Positions 15,695 to 24,689 of a DNA stretch of 64,000 bases are shown one piece after another; position 1 is the first letter of the stretch; each line of letters starts with the position of its first letter. Source of the stretch: Ornithinimicrobium tianjinense (GTDB taxonomy: Bacteria; Actinomycetota; Actinomycetes; Actinomycetales; Dermatophilaceae). The DNA lies in contig NZ_BMEM01000001.1 of the NCBI RefSeq assembly GCF_014636495.1, positions 1,318,471 to 1,382,470 on the forward strand, read 5' to 3'. Below the pieces are notes generated by a model. That model saw only the letters and a program-made list of their open reading frames with translations, did no database searches and was not told the origin of the DNA. The position numbers and the translations under genes were made by a program.

Positions 15695-17035
15695 ATGAAG
15701 ATCGCGGTCGTCGCGCTCGGCAAGATCGGCCTCCCGCTCGCGGTGCAGTTCGCCGACGCCAACCCCACGCACGAGGTCGTCGGCGTCGACGTGAGCCAGC
15801 GGGTGGTGGACACGGTCAACCGCGGCGAGGAGCCCTTCCCGGGGGAGGCCCACCTGGCCGAGAAGCTCGCCGAGCTGGTGCCGGCCGGCCGGCTGCGCGC
15901 CACCACCGACTACGGCGACGCGATCCCCGGGGCCGACGCGGTCGTGCTCGTCGTGCCGCTCTTCGTCGACGAGACCACCGGCCAGCCGGACTTCGGCTGG
16001 ATGGACGGCGCGACCCGCAGCCTCGCCGAGCACCTCACGCCGGGCACGCTCGTCTCCTACGAGACGACGCTGCCGGTGGGCACGACCCGCACCCGCTGGA
16101 AGCCGATGATCGAGGAGATCTCCGGCCTCACCGAGGGTGCCCCCGGCGACCAGGGCTTCCACCTCGTCTTCAGCCCCGAGCGCGTCCTCACCGGCCGGGT
16201 GTTCGCGGACCTGCGCAAGTACCCCAAGCTCGTCGGCGGCCTCAGCGAGGAGGGGACGCGCCGGGCGATCGAGTTCTACGAGGCCGTCCTCGACTTCGAC
16301 GAGCGCCCCGACCTCGCGACGCCGAACGGCGTGTGGGACCTGGGCTCGGCCGAGGCCGCCGAGATGGCCAAGCTCGCCGAGACGACCTACCGGGACGTCA
16401 ACATCGGTCTGGCCAACCAGTTCGCGAGGTTCGCCGACACCGCGGGCATCGACGTCCACCGCGTCATCGAGGCGTCGAACTCCCAGCCCTACAGCCACAT
16501 CCACACCCCCGGCATCGCGGTCGGCGGCCACTGCATCCCGGTCTACCCGCGCCTCTACCTGTCGACCGACGGCGACGCGAGCGTGGTCCGCACCGCCCGC
16601 GAGGCCAACGCCGCGATGCCGGAGTATGCCGTGGCCCGCGCCGAGTCCCTCCTCGGGTCACTGGCGGGGCTGCGCGTCGTCGTCCTCGGGGCGTCCTACC
16701 GCGGGAAGGTCAAGGAGACGGCCTTCTCCGGCGTGTTCGCCACCGTCGAGGCGCTGCGCGCGCGGGGTGCCGAGGTCCTCGTCCACGACCCGATGTACAC
16801 CGACGAGGAGCTGACCGGGTTCGGCTGGACGCCCTACCGCTGGACCCCCGGCACCCCCGGCGAGGCCGTGGACGTGGCCATCGTCCAGGCCGACCACCCG
16901 GAGTACGCCGAGCTGTCCGCCGACGACCTGCCCGGCCTGCGGCTGCTGCTCGACGGCCGTCGGGTCACCGACCCGGCGAGGTTCACCGGCGTGCCCCGCC
17001 TGACGATCGGCGGGGGCGAGCCGGTCACCGCATGA
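15695..17035 (+). CDS. Nucleotide-sugar dehydrogenase (WecC-like)
   Basis: NAD-dependent four-electron oxidation of a UDP-sugar to the uronic acid. 446 residues: Rossmann start VVALGKIGLPLAVQFADANP, VVLVVPLFVDETTG, SYETTLPVGTTR, catalytic lysine region EAAEMAKLAETTYRDVNIGLA and the catalytic Cys in GGHCIPVYP. The C-terminal UDP-binding domain begins VVVLGASYRGKVKETAFS. I favour UDP-ManNAc dehydrogenase because wecB is nearby, but UDP-glucose or UDP-GlcNAc cannot be excluded. Its TGA overlaps the ATG of the next membrane protein (ATGA), so the two are co-translated. Confidence 0.88.
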   Translation: MKIAVVALGKIGLPLAVQFADANPTHEVVGVDVSQRVVDTVNRGEEPFPGEAHLAEKLAELVPAGRLRATTDYGDAIPGADAVVLVVPLFVDETTGQPDFGWMDGATRSLAEHLTPGTLVSYETTLPVGTTRTRWKPMIEEISGLTEGAPGDQGFHLVFSPERVLTGRVFADLRKYPKLVGGLSEEGTRRAIEFYEAVLDFDERPDLATPNGVWDLGSAEAAEMAKLAETTYRDVNIGLANQFARFADTAGIDVHRVIEASNSQPYSHIHTPGIAVGGHCIPVYPRLYLSTDGDASVVRTAREANAAMPEYAVARAESLLGSLAGLRVVVLGASYRGKVKETAFSGVFATVEALRARGAEVLVHDPMYTDEELTGFGWTPYRWTPGTPGEAVDVAIVQADHPEYAELSADDLPGLRLLLDGRRVTDPARFTGVPRLTIGGGEPVTA

Positions 17036-19014
17036 GCTGGGGGGAGGCGCTTCCCGGGCTCCTCGGGCTGACGGTGCTCTGGGTCCTGCCCGGGTATGCC
17101 GTGCTCCGGCTGCTCGGGTTCCGCGGGCTGCTCGCCCTCGGCGGGGGCGCGCCGGTCACCTCCGGGCTCTCCGGCACCCTCGCGATCGGCTACGGCCTCG
17201 TCGGCCTGCGCTGGTCGCTGCCGACGCTGCTCCTCGGCCTGCTGGTCGCCGTCCTCGCGGCGGCGCTGGTCGGCCGCCTGCTCGGGACCACCCAGGACCC
17301 CTCGGGGGTGACGGTCGCGGGGGAGCGGCGGCTGCGGCATACCGAACGGAGCTGGCTCGCCCTCACCTGGACCCTGGGCGGCGGCGCTCTGGCCGCGGCG
17401 ATGACGGCCGGGATGGGCCGGGCCGACCAGCCGCCGCAGGCCTGGGACGCCGTCTTCCACCTCAACGCGCTGTGGTTCGTCCGGCAGACGGGCGAGGCCA
17501 GCTCCCTCGGTGGCCTGGCGCCGATGTATGCCGACCTCTCCGCCCCGTTCTACCCCGCGACCTGGCACGGCCTCGTCGCCGTCGCGCCCTTCTTCCCCCG
17601 GGTGACCGAGGCCGCCAACTCCTCCTCGGTCGTCCTCGGCTCGGTCGTGTGGATCGCCGGTCTGGTCGCGCTCTCGCGGGTGGTGTGGCCGGCGCGTGCG
17701 CTGCCCACCGTCCTGGTGCCGGTGCTGGCGGCGTGCTACGTCACCTTTCCCGCGATCGCCGTGTCGATGCTGGCGGTCTGGCCGTTCGCGCTGTCGGTGG
17801 CCTGCGTGCCGGGCACCATCGCCCTGCTCATCGCGACCGTGCGCGGGGTGCTCTCGTGGCGGATGCACCTGGCCCTGGCCCTCGGGCTCGCCTGGGCGGT
17901 CGCGGGGGTGGTGCTGGCGCACCCCAGCGGGCTGTTCTCCCTGGTGCTGCTCGCGCTGCCGCTGCTCACCGTGCTGCTGGCCCGCCAGCTCTGGCGGGTC
18001 GCCAGGCTCGGCGCCCCGGTGCGGGCGGCCGTGCTGATGACCACCTGGGTCGTCGCGATCGTGGGGACCCTGGTCTTCCTGCTCAACTTCCCGCCGGTCC
18101 GCTCGATCATGGACTACCAGCGCGGCGGGCAGGACTCCTATCTCCCGGGCCTGGGGTCGCTGCTCATCGACCACCCCCTGATCTACGTCTACAAGATCAC
18201 CTCGGTCAACCTCGTGGGCACCGTGCTCGTGCTGCTGGGCGCCGTGCTCGCGGTGCGCTGGCGGCACGCCCGCTGGCTGGTGGTCTCCCTCGTCGCCGCC
18301 GCGGTGCTGACGCTGCTGGCGGCCGGCCCGCCGGAGCAGCCGCTGCGGACCCTCGCCGGGTTCTGGTACACCCAGGCGTCGCGGATCAACCAGCTCCTCG
18401 TCATCCCGGCCGTGCTGCTCGCCGCGGGCGCCGGCTCCTGGCTGTCGCGGGCCGTGGCGCGGCGGGTGGGCGCCCCGCTGTGGGCCCCGGCGGCGCTGCT
18501 GGTCATCGGGATCGTGACGCTGACCTCGGGGCTGAGGTGGGAGAGCCAGACCCAGGTGATGGCGTCCACGTACACCACATACCCCATCGCGTGGGGCACC
18601 ATCCTCGAGCCCGAGGAGATCGCGATGATCGACCGGGCCGCCGAGGTGCTCCCTGACGACGCCGTGGTGCTGGGGGAGCCGGTCGCGGGGTCGCCCTACC
18701 TGCTCAACCGGGCCGACGTGCAGGTGGTCTTCCCCCAGCTCAGCCCGATCCCCGACTCCCCGGAGCGCACCCTGCTGGAGCAGCACTTCGACGACTGGGC
18801 CACCGAGCCCGGCGTCTGCGAGGCGGTCCGTGCGCTCGGCGTCACCCACGTGTATGCCGACACGCTCACCTTCGAGGACCCGCTCAACGCCAAGTACGAG
18901 GAGACGACCCCGGGCCTCTACCTGCTGCGGCCGATGGAGGGCGAGGACTGGCGCAAGCTGGACGAGGGCGGGCACGCCTCGCTGTGGGAGTTCCACGGCT
19001 GCGACGCCCCGTGA
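17032..19014 (+). CDS. Large polytopic membrane protein (DUF6541-like)
   Basis: 660 residues with about twelve hydrophobic helices between residues 5 and 500, then an extracellular C-terminal part of about 150 residues. An acidic, aromatic loop after the early helices reads PPQAWDAVFHLNALWFV and is followed by PFYPATWHGLVAVAPFF, the pattern of GT-C-type enzymes whose first large loop holds the catalytic acidic residue. Actinobacterial proteins of this kind are labelled DUF6541. Coupling to the dehydrogenase by ATGA suggests it is a lipid-linked-sugar-dependent glycosyltransferase or polymerase of the glycan pathway. That role is inference. Confidence 0.75.
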   Translation: MSWGEALPGLLGLTVLWVLPGYAVLRLLGFRGLLALGGGAPVTSGLSGTLAIGYGLVGLRWSLPTLLLGLLVAVLAAALVGRLLGTTQDPSGVTVAGERRLRHTERSWLALTWTLGGGALAAAMTAGMGRADQPPQAWDAVFHLNALWFVRQTGEASSLGGLAPMYADLSAPFYPATWHGLVAVAPFFPRVTEAANSSSVVLGSVVWIAGLVALSRVVWPARALPTVLVPVLAACYVTFPAIAVSMLAVWPFALSVACVPGTIALLIATVRGVLSWRMHLALALGLAWAVAGVVLAHPSGLFSLVLLALPLLTVLLARQLWRVARLGAPVRAAVLMTTWVVAIVGTLVFLLNFPPVRSIMDYQRGGQDSYLPGLGSLLIDHPLIYVYKITSVNLVGTVLVLLGAVLAVRWRHARWLVVSLVAAAVLTLLAAGPPEQPLRTLAGFWYTQASRINQLLVIPAVLLAAGAGSWLSRAVARRVGAPLWAPAALLVIGIVTLTSGLRWESQTQVMASTYTTYPIAWGTILEPEEIAMIDRAAEVLPDDAVVLGEPVAGSPYLLNRADVQVVFPQLSPIPDSPERTLLEQHFDDWATEPGVCEAVRALGVTHVYADTLTFEDPLNAKYEETTPGLYLLRPMEGEDWRKLDEGGHASLWEFHGCDAP

Positions 19015-19041
19015 GCCGGGCGGCACCTGCTCGCCACCGTC

Positions 19042-19824
19042 CTAGTCGACCCACTCGCCGCGCGCGCGGAGCACGTCCCTGAGCAGGTCCGCCCGGTCGG
19101 TGACGATCCCGTCGACGCCCAGGTCGAGCAGCCGCACCATCTCGGGCACGTCGTTGACGGTCCAGACGTGGACGAACGCCCCGACCTCGTGCGCGGCGGC
19201 CACGGTGTGCGGCGTGACGACCTCGACCCCGGAGTGGCGCACCGGCACCTGGAGGCCGTCGACCCCGGCCATCACGCGAGCCACGACCGGCGTGCGCACC
19301 AGCGCAGGGAGCGCGGCGGCGGCGCGGAACCGGGCGGCGGTCGTCTGACCGGCGGAGGTCGCGACAGGGCGGGTCAGGCGCATGAGCGCCTCCCGGCGCC
19401 GGACGTCCGAGAACGAGGTCACGCAGACCCGTTCGTGCGCGCGGGTGCGCTCGATCACGCGCACGAGGGGCAGGACGGCTCCCGGTGTCTTGATGTCGAT
19501 GTTGATGCGCAGGTCGGGCCACGCGCCGAGCAGCTCCTCGAGCGGGGGGACCGGCTGGTCGCTGCCGCCCACCCGGGCGCGCGCCACCTGCTTCCAGGAC
19601 AGCTCGGGGATCCGCCCGGTCCGGTCGGTGACCCGGTCCAGCGTCTCGTCGTGGAACGCCACGACCACCCCGTCGTGCGTCGCGTGGACGTCGGTCTCGA
19701 CGTAGCGGAAGCCCAGCTCGACGGCAGCCTCGAAGGCGGCCATGGTGTTCTCCAGGCCCTCGAGGGAGAAGCCCCGGTGCGCCATGGGCACGGGTCCGGG
19801 GTGGTCCAGGTATGCCGTCCTCAC
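19042..19824 (-). CDS. Glycerophosphodiester phosphodiesterase
   Basis: Hydrolyses glycerophosphodiesters to glycerol-3-phosphate and an alcohol. The 260-residue TIM barrel shows the family blocks MAHRGFSLEGLENTMAAF (catalytic His plus Glu/Asn), YVETDVHATHDGVVVAFHDE (metal-binding Glu and Asp with second catalytic His), INIDIK, and VHVWTVNDVPEM near the end. No signal peptide, so it is probably cytoplasmic and handles phospholipid turnover. The GTG start at 19824 lies 6 nt after minus-strand TACGCT, a leaderless arrangement; longer in-frame upstream sequence lacks family features. Convergent with the membrane protein before it. Confidence 0.9.
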   Translation of the reverse strand: MRTAYLDHPGPVPMAHRGFSLEGLENTMAAFEAAVELGFRYVETDVHATHDGVVVAFHDETLDRVTDRTGRIPELSWKQVARARVGGSDQPVPPLEELLGAWPDLRINIDIKTPGAVLPLVRVIERTRAHERVCVTSFSDVRRREALMRLTRPVATSAGQTTAARFRAAAALPALVRTPVVARVMAGVDGLQVPVRHSGVEVVTPHTVAAAHEVGAFVHVWTVNDVPEMVRLLDLGVDGIVTDRADLLRDVLRARGEWVD

Positions 19825-19830
19825 GCCCCC

Positions 19831-19836
19831 AGCGTA
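19831..19836 (-). promoter_or_regulatory. Leaderless promoter -10 of the phosphodiesterase
   Basis: Minus-strand TACGCT, 6 nt before GTG at 19824. Confidence 0.55.
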
Positions 19837-19861
19837 ATGACGCGCTCCGGGCGGGTCAGCC

Positions 19862-20503
19862 TCAGGCGAGACCGGCGCGGAAGGCGTGCACCACGGCCTG
19901 GAGCCGGTCGCGGGCCGGCAGCTTCTGCAGGATGCGGGCCACATGGGTCTTCACGGTGGCCACCTCCACGACGAGGCGCCCGGCGATCTCGGCGTTGGAC
20001 AGCCCCTGGCACATCAGCCTCAGCACCTCGCTCTCGCGCTCGGTGAGCCGTGCGAGACCCGGGCTCGCGTGCCCGGAGTGCCGTTCGACGAAAGTCCCCA
20101 CCACCCTGGCGAGCACGGCCGGCGCCAGCACCGTCTCGCCACCGACGCACGCCCGCGCCGCCGCGATGAGCTCGCGGGCGTCGGCGGTCTTGAGCAGGAA
20201 GCCGTGGGCCCCGGCCTCCATCGCCCTCGCCACGTAGTCGTCGAGGTCGAACATGGTCAGCACGAGGATCCGCACGTCGGGCAGGGCACGGCGCAGGGCC
20301 GCCGTCGCGGTGACCCCGTCCGTCCTGGGCATCTCCAGGTCCATGAAGACCAGGTCGGGACGGGTGCGGCGGGCCACCTGCAGGGCCTGCTCGCCATCGC
20401 CCGCCTCACCGACCACCTCCAGCTCAGGGTCGCTGGCCAGCACCAGGGACAGGCCCGCCCGCATGGAGGCATGGTCGTCGACCACCAGCACCCTGATCGT
20501 CAC
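19862..20503 (-). CDS. NarL/LuxR-family response regulator
   Basis: 213-residue DNA-binding response regulator. The receiver domain (1-120) has the acidic pair VVDDH, phospho-acceptor Asp55 in FMDLEMP, the switch Thr in LVLTMF and Lys in GFLLKTADA. The C-terminal LuxR HTH (about 148-205) reads LTERESEVLRLMCQGLSNAEI and then ATVKTHVARILQKL. It overlaps its sensor kinase by 4 nt (ATGA), so the pair is one operon and one signalling unit. Stimulus and targets are unknown. Confidence 0.93.
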   Translation of the reverse strand: MTIRVLVVDDHASMRAGLSLVLASDPELEVVGEAGDGEQALQVARRTRPDLVFMDLEMPRTDGVTATAALRRALPDVRILVLTMFDLDDYVARAMEAGAHGFLLKTADARELIAAARACVGGETVLAPAVLARVVGTFVERHSGHASPGLARLTERESEVLRLMCQGLSNAEIAGRLVVEVATVKTHVARILQKLPARDRLQAVVHAFRAGLA

Positions 20504-22272
20504 CGGTCCACCTCCTCGGTGCCGAGCCTAGGCCCGGCGGGCAGGAACGCGCTGACGCAGAACCCTCCCTCGGGACCTGCAGGACCGAGGGAGAGCGTGC
20601 CTCCGGCGAGCTCGACGCGCTCGCGCAGCCCGACCATCCCGTAGTGATGGCGCCGCCCGACGCCAGGCTGGACCCCGGGCCCGTCGTCCCGGACGAGCAG
20701 GCGCGTGCCCCGCTCGTCGACGTCGATGAGCACGTGGGCCGCGGCGCCCGGCGCGTGCTGGAGGACGTTGGTGAGCGCCTCCTGGAGCAGGCGGTAGACC
20801 ACCGGCAGCTGCCGTGGGTCGGGCGTGCCGTGCGCTCGTACGTCGACGACCAGACCCGAGGCGCGCAGGCGGTCGAGGAGCGACGAGACGTCGGTCATCG
20901 TGCGCGTGGGCGGCAGCGGGCTCAGGCCACCCAGGAAGTGGGCCTCGATGCTGAGCAGCTCGTCCAGCGTCCCGTCGCAGGTCTGGCGGATCGACCTCAG
21001 GGTGCGCTCCCGCTGCGCCGGGTCCGTGACGACGTCGAGCACGTTGAGCTGCATCGAGATCACCCCGACGCTGTGCGACACCGCGTCGTGCAGCTCGCGG
21101 GCGAGGCGCACGCGCTCGACACCGACCGCCCGGTGGAGCTCGGCGGCCCGGGCGCGACGCAGCACGTCCGTCTCACGTCTCTCGAGAGCGGCGCGACGCC
21201 CGTGCGCCGCCGCGACGAGACCCCCGGACAGGGCGACGAGGACCACGCCCCACGTGGCGATGACGCCGATCGTCGGCTCCTGCTGCCGGGTCCCGAGCAC
21301 CGTCGTCGTCAGGAACAGGGCCGCCCCGGTCCCGGGCCACGTCGGCCTGCTCGTCGCAGCCGCCCAGAGCACCGCACCGACACCGCGTACGAGCCAGACT
21401 CCTGAGACGAGCGGCGCCGCGGCCCAGAAGCCGACGGCGAAGAGGAGTCCCTGCGCCACGGCGGTCAGCACCGGCGAGGCCGCCCGCCACGCGAAGGCCG
21501 CGGCCGCCGCCGCGGTCAGGACCACCGGTGTCGCGGTCAGCCCGCCGGGGCGGCCCGGCAGGTCGATCACGCACTCCACCACGGCGAGGGCCGTGAGGAG
21601 CAGGGCCTCCACGACGTCCCGACGCCGTGGGCGACCCAGAGGCTGCGGTGAGTCCTCCGGGTGGAGGGAGGCCCGGGGCGGACGATCCTGCCGCTGTCCT
21701 TGGGTCTGGTCGCCGGAGCCGGCCGCCACCTGCCCCTCCGCGGCGCGCAGGATCCCCAGAAGCCGACGCAGCTCGCTGGCAGCCAGGTGGGTGCGGGACC
21801 GCAGCTGCGTGACGGCGACCTCGACGTCCGGTCCGGCGGCCCCCGCGGTGAGCACCTCCGCCACGATCTCCCGGATCTCGGTCAGGGCGTCCAGGAGCAC
21901 CCGGCGGATGTCACCGGCCAGGCGACGCCGTTCCTCCCGGAGCGCCGGCTCAGGGCTCTCCCGCGCCATCCGTGCCAGGCGGTCGCTGTGCGCTCGGGTG
22001 CTCTCACGCGCCGCCCGGTAGCCGTCCAGGGCACGCACGACGAGCACGCCGGCCGCGCCGTAGACGTAGACGCCGGCCAACCACAGGAGGGGCGTGGGAG
22101 GTCCCACGCGCACCGCCGGCGCGGTCACGGTCGCGAGGAGCGCGGACGCGACGAGCACGAGGGCGTCGCGCGCGACGACCGCACGCCGCGCGGGGTAGAT
22201 GCCCATGCGCTCCAGCCCACCAGCCAGGAACCGCTGACCGCGACGGCCGGTCGGAGGACCCGCCTCCTTCAT
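20500..22272 (-). CDS. NarL-type sensor histidine kinase with a duplicated, degenerate DHp
   Basis: 590-residue membrane kinase partnering the regulator at 19862. Two helices at about 35-80, then a HisKA_3-like segment (111-176) with RREERRRLAGDIRRVLLDA, a polar linker (180-218), four to five helices (220-355), a true HisKA_3 domain with RVRLARELHDAVSHSVG and catalytic His395, and an ATPase domain containing EALTNVLQHAP and DDGPGV, then HHYGMVGLRERVE. At the position of His395 the first segment has Arg123, so it cannot be phosphorylated there and may act in dimerisation or regulation. A CAAGAT -10-like box precedes the ATG by 7 nt. Confidence 0.88.
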   Translation of the reverse strand: MKEAGPPTGRRGQRFLAGGLERMGIYPARRAVVARDALVLVASALLATVTAPAVRVGPPTPLLWLAGVYVYGAAGVLVVRALDGYRAARESTRAHSDRLARMARESPEPALREERRRLAGDIRRVLLDALTEIREIVAEVLTAGAAGPDVEVAVTQLRSRTHLAASELRRLLGILRAAEGQVAAGSGDQTQGQRQDRPPRASLHPEDSPQPLGRPRRRDVVEALLLTALAVVECVIDLPGRPGGLTATPVVLTAAAAAAFAWRAASPVLTAVAQGLLFAVGFWAAAPLVSGVWLVRGVGAVLWAAATSRPTWPGTGAALFLTTTVLGTRQQEPTIGVIATWGVVLVALSGGLVAAAHGRRAALERRETDVLRRARAAELHRAVGVERVRLARELHDAVSHSVGVISMQLNVLDVVTDPAQRERTLRSIRQTCDGTLDELLSIEAHFLGGLSPLPPTRTMTDVSSLLDRLRASGLVVDVRAHGTPDPRQLPVVYRLLQEALTNVLQHAPGAAAHVLIDVDERGTRLLVRDDGPGVQPGVGRRHHYGMVGLRERVELAGGTLSLGPAGPEGGFCVSAFLPAGPRLGTEEVDR

Positions 22273-22309
22273 GAGGATGATCTTGGCACCGCAGACGCGC
22301 GGCCGGTGG

Positions 22310-23104
22310 TCAGCTCAGGCGCAGGGATCCTGGGTCGGGCGGTGCGGGGGAGGGCTCGCCGACCGGCCCGAAGGCGGCGGCCCCGCCCACCAGCCGGCGG
22401 ACCTCGTCAGCCCCGCGCCACGTGCTCGGGAACGATGCCCGCGCCGCGGCGCGACGCAGCCGCACGTCGTCGAGCGGTGCGCGGGAGGCGACCACGACCA
22501 CGTTGCCGAAGCGTCGGCCCTTGGCGACCTCCTGCAGCACCAGCTGCCCGACGTGCCCGAACGCCCCGTGCAGGGTGGCGCAGAGCCGTGCCACCCACCG
22601 CAGCCCCGGCTCGTCCGCGGCGTTGACCAGCACCAGCCCGCCCGGCGCCAGCACGCGGTCCAGCTCGGCGACCCACGCCGCCCCGGCCAGCTCGCCCGGG
22701 ATGCGCCCTTGCGCATAGGCGTCGACCACGACGACGTCGGCCGAGCCGTCGCGCAGGCCGCGGACGCCGTCCTGCCCCCGCTCGGGCCGCACCCGGACCC
22801 GGTGCCCGCGCGGCAGCGGCAGCTCCCGCCGGACCAGGTCGGTCAGCGCCACGTCCGGCTCGAGCACGATCTGCGGGCTGCCGGGGTGGACCCGGTGCAC
22901 CCAGCGGGCGAGCGTCATACCGGCACCGCCGACGTGCGTCACCCGCAGCGGCGCCGGGTCGGGGCGCAGGGCCTCCAGGACGAGCGCGAACTGCTCGACG
23001 TACTCGAAGACGAGCAGCAGCGGGTCGTCGGGGTCGACGTAGGACTGCGGGTGGCCGTCCCGGACCACCGTGGCACCGCCACGTTCGTCCCAGACGATCT
23101 CCAT
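22310..23104 (-). CDS. Spermidine-synthase-like methyltransferase-fold protein
   Basis: 264 residues with the Rossmann fold of the spermidine synthase/SAM-methyltransferase group. The nucleotide-binding region reads VTHVGGAGMTLARWVH, followed by IVLEPDVALTDLV and, about 45 residues on, DVVVVDAYAQGRIPGEL, matching the aminopropyltransferase layout; GGLVLVNAADE follows. It lacks the long N-terminal beta domain of true spermidine synthases. Actinobacterial proteins of this kind are usually annotated 'fused MFS/spermidine synthase' or 'spermidine synthase-like' without proven activity. ATG at 23104 is the first usable start, 39 nt after the stop of the MurA-like gene, so both may share a transcript. 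Confidence 0.72.
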   Translation of the reverse strand: MEIVWDERGGATVVRDGHPQSYVDPDDPLLLVFEYVEQFALVLEALRPDPAPLRVTHVGGAGMTLARWVHRVHPGSPQIVLEPDVALTDLVRRELPLPRGHRVRVRPERGQDGVRGLRDGSADVVVVDAYAQGRIPGELAGAAWVAELDRVLAPGGLVLVNAADEPGLRWVARLCATLHGAFGHVGQLVLQEVAKGRRFGNVVVVASRAPLDDVRLRRAAARASFPSTWRGADEVRRLVGGAAAFGPVGEPSPAPPDPGSLRLS

Positions 23105-23142
23105 CAGGTATGCCGTCGCGCCGGTCGGTCCCGGGACCCGCC

Positions 23143-24672
23143 TCAGATGTCGCGGAAGGTCTGGATCCGGGCGCCGAGGGCGTTGAGGCGGCTGGCCAGC
23201 TCCTCGTAGCCGCGGTTGATGACGTAGACGTTGCGCAGCACGGAGACACCCGGGGCCGCGAGCATCGCCAGCAGGATCACCACGCCGGGCCGCAGCGCGG
23301 GCGGGCACATGATCTCGCCGGCGCGCCACTTCGTCGGCCCCTCGATCATCACCCGGTGCGGGTCCATGAGGTGCACCTTCGCGCCGAGGGTGGTGAGCTC
23401 GGTGAGGTAGATCGCGCGGTTCTCGTAGACCCAGTCGTGGATGAGCGTCGACCCCTGCGCGCAGGCCGCGATGATCGCGAAGAACGGCAGGTTGTCGATG
23501 TTGAGACCGGGGAAGGGCAGCGGGTGGATCTTGTCCAGGGGTGCCTTGAGGGGACCGGGCACGGTCGTCAGGTCGACGAGTCGCGTGTGCCCGTTGGCGG
23601 AGGTGTACTCCTCGCTCAGCTCGCACTCGAACCCCATGGTGTCGAGGACGGCGAGCTCGATCTCCATGAACTCGATCGGCACCCGCCTGATGGTGATCTC
23701 CGAGCCGGTGACCACCGCGGCGGCGAGCAGGCTCATCGCCTCGATCGGGTCCTCGGAGGGGGAGTACTCGATGTCGACGTCGATGCTCTCCAGGCCGGTG
23801 ACCGTGAGGGTGGTCGAGCCGAGGCCCTCGATCTGCACGCCGAGCTTCTGCAGGAAGACGCACAGGTCCTGGACCATGTAGTTGGACGAGGCGTTGCGGA
23901 TGATGGTCGTGCCGGGGTGGCGGGCGGCGGCCAGCAGGACGTTCTCGGTGACGGTGTCGCCGCGCTCGGTGAGCACGATCGGACGGGTCGGGCGCTTGGC
24001 GGGGTCGACGCTCGCGTGGTAGGAGCCGGTGGTGGCGGTGACGTCGAGGCCGAAGTGGCGCAGCGCGATGAGGTGCGGCTCGACGGTGCGGGTGCCGAGG
24101 TCGCAGCCGCCTGCGTAGGGCAGCTCGAAGGCGTCGAACTCGTGGAGCAGCGGACCGAGGAACATGATGATCGTGCGGGTGCGGCGCGCTGCGGACTCGT
24201 CGATGGCGTCGAGGTCGATCGCGGCGGGGGGCACGATCTCCAGGTCCGACGAGTCCGGGAGCCAGCGGATCTTGAAGCCGATCGAGGTGAGGACCTCGGT
24301 GATCCGGTTGACCTCCTCGATGCGCGCGAGGTTGCGCAGCGTGGTGCGGCCCTTGTTGAGCAGCGACGCGCAGAGCAGGGCCACGGCGGCGTTCTTGGAG
24401 GTGCGCACGTCGATCTCCCCGGAGAGCTTGACGCCTCCCTCGATGCGCAGGTTCTGCGGGACGCCCGAGGAGACCTGGACGATCTCGGAGTCGAGCTTCT
24501 CGCCGATCCGGGCGATCATCTCCAGCGAGAGGTTCTGCTTGCCCTGCTCGATGCGGGCGACCGCGCTCTGACTGGTGCCGAGCAGCTCGGCCAGCTCGGC
24601 CTGCGTGAGGTCCTTGTGGCGGCGGGCGTCGCGGATGAGACCGCCGATGCGGGACAGGTAGCTCTCAGTCAT
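23143..24672 (-). CDS. XRE-type HTH fused to a MurA-like enolpyruvyl transferase
   Basis: 509 residues. Residues 5-65 form an XRE helix-turn-helix (IRDARRHKDLTQAELAELL, then SQSAVARIEQGKQNLSL). Residues 75-509 are an EPSP-synthase-fold domain like UDP-GlcNAc enolpyruvyl transferase: LSGEIDVRTSKNAAVALL with the Lys-Asn pair at 93-94, and YAGGCDLGTRTVEPHLIAL, where Cys190 fits MurA's catalytic Cys. It therefore may be active, or may sense UDP-GlcNAc and PEP. ATG at 24672 is 7 nt after a TACAGT -10, and a perfect inverted repeat sits just upstream, suggesting autoregulation. A separate essential murA would be expected elsewhere. Confidence 0.88.
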   Translation of the reverse strand: MTESYLSRIGGLIRDARRHKDLTQAELAELLGTSQSAVARIEQGKQNLSLEMIARIGEKLDSEIVQVSSGVPQNLRIEGGVKLSGEIDVRTSKNAAVALLCASLLNKGRTTLRNLARIEEVNRITEVLTSIGFKIRWLPDSSDLEIVPPAAIDLDAIDESAARRTRTIIMFLGPLLHEFDAFELPYAGGCDLGTRTVEPHLIALRHFGLDVTATTGSYHASVDPAKRPTRPIVLTERGDTVTENVLLAAARHPGTTIIRNASSNYMVQDLCVFLQKLGVQIEGLGSTTLTVTGLESIDVDIEYSPSEDPIEAMSLLAAAVVTGSEITIRRVPIEFMEIELAVLDTMGFECELSEEYTSANGHTRLVDLTTVPGPLKAPLDKIHPLPFPGLNIDNLPFFAIIAACAQGSTLIHDWVYENRAIYLTELTTLGAKVHLMDPHRVMIEGPTKWRAGEIMCPPALRPGVVILLAMLAAPGVSVLRNVYVINRGYEELASRLNALGARIQTFRDI

Positions 24673-24679
24673 GCGAGCC

Positions 24680-24685
24680 ACTGTA
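24680..24685 (-). promoter_or_regulatory. Leaderless promoter -10 of the HTH-MurA gene
   Basis: Minus-strand TACAGT followed by 7 nt and ATG at 24672. It favours this start over the in-frame GTG at 24681, which overlaps the hexamer. Confidence 0.6.
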
Positions 24686-24689
24686 GATC

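Noticed and set aside
16116-16121. AGATCT as an element-specific sequence
   Set aside because: AGATCT also occurs in host genes, for example here, so its mere presence is not informative; only its paired placement in the methyltransferase promoter is.
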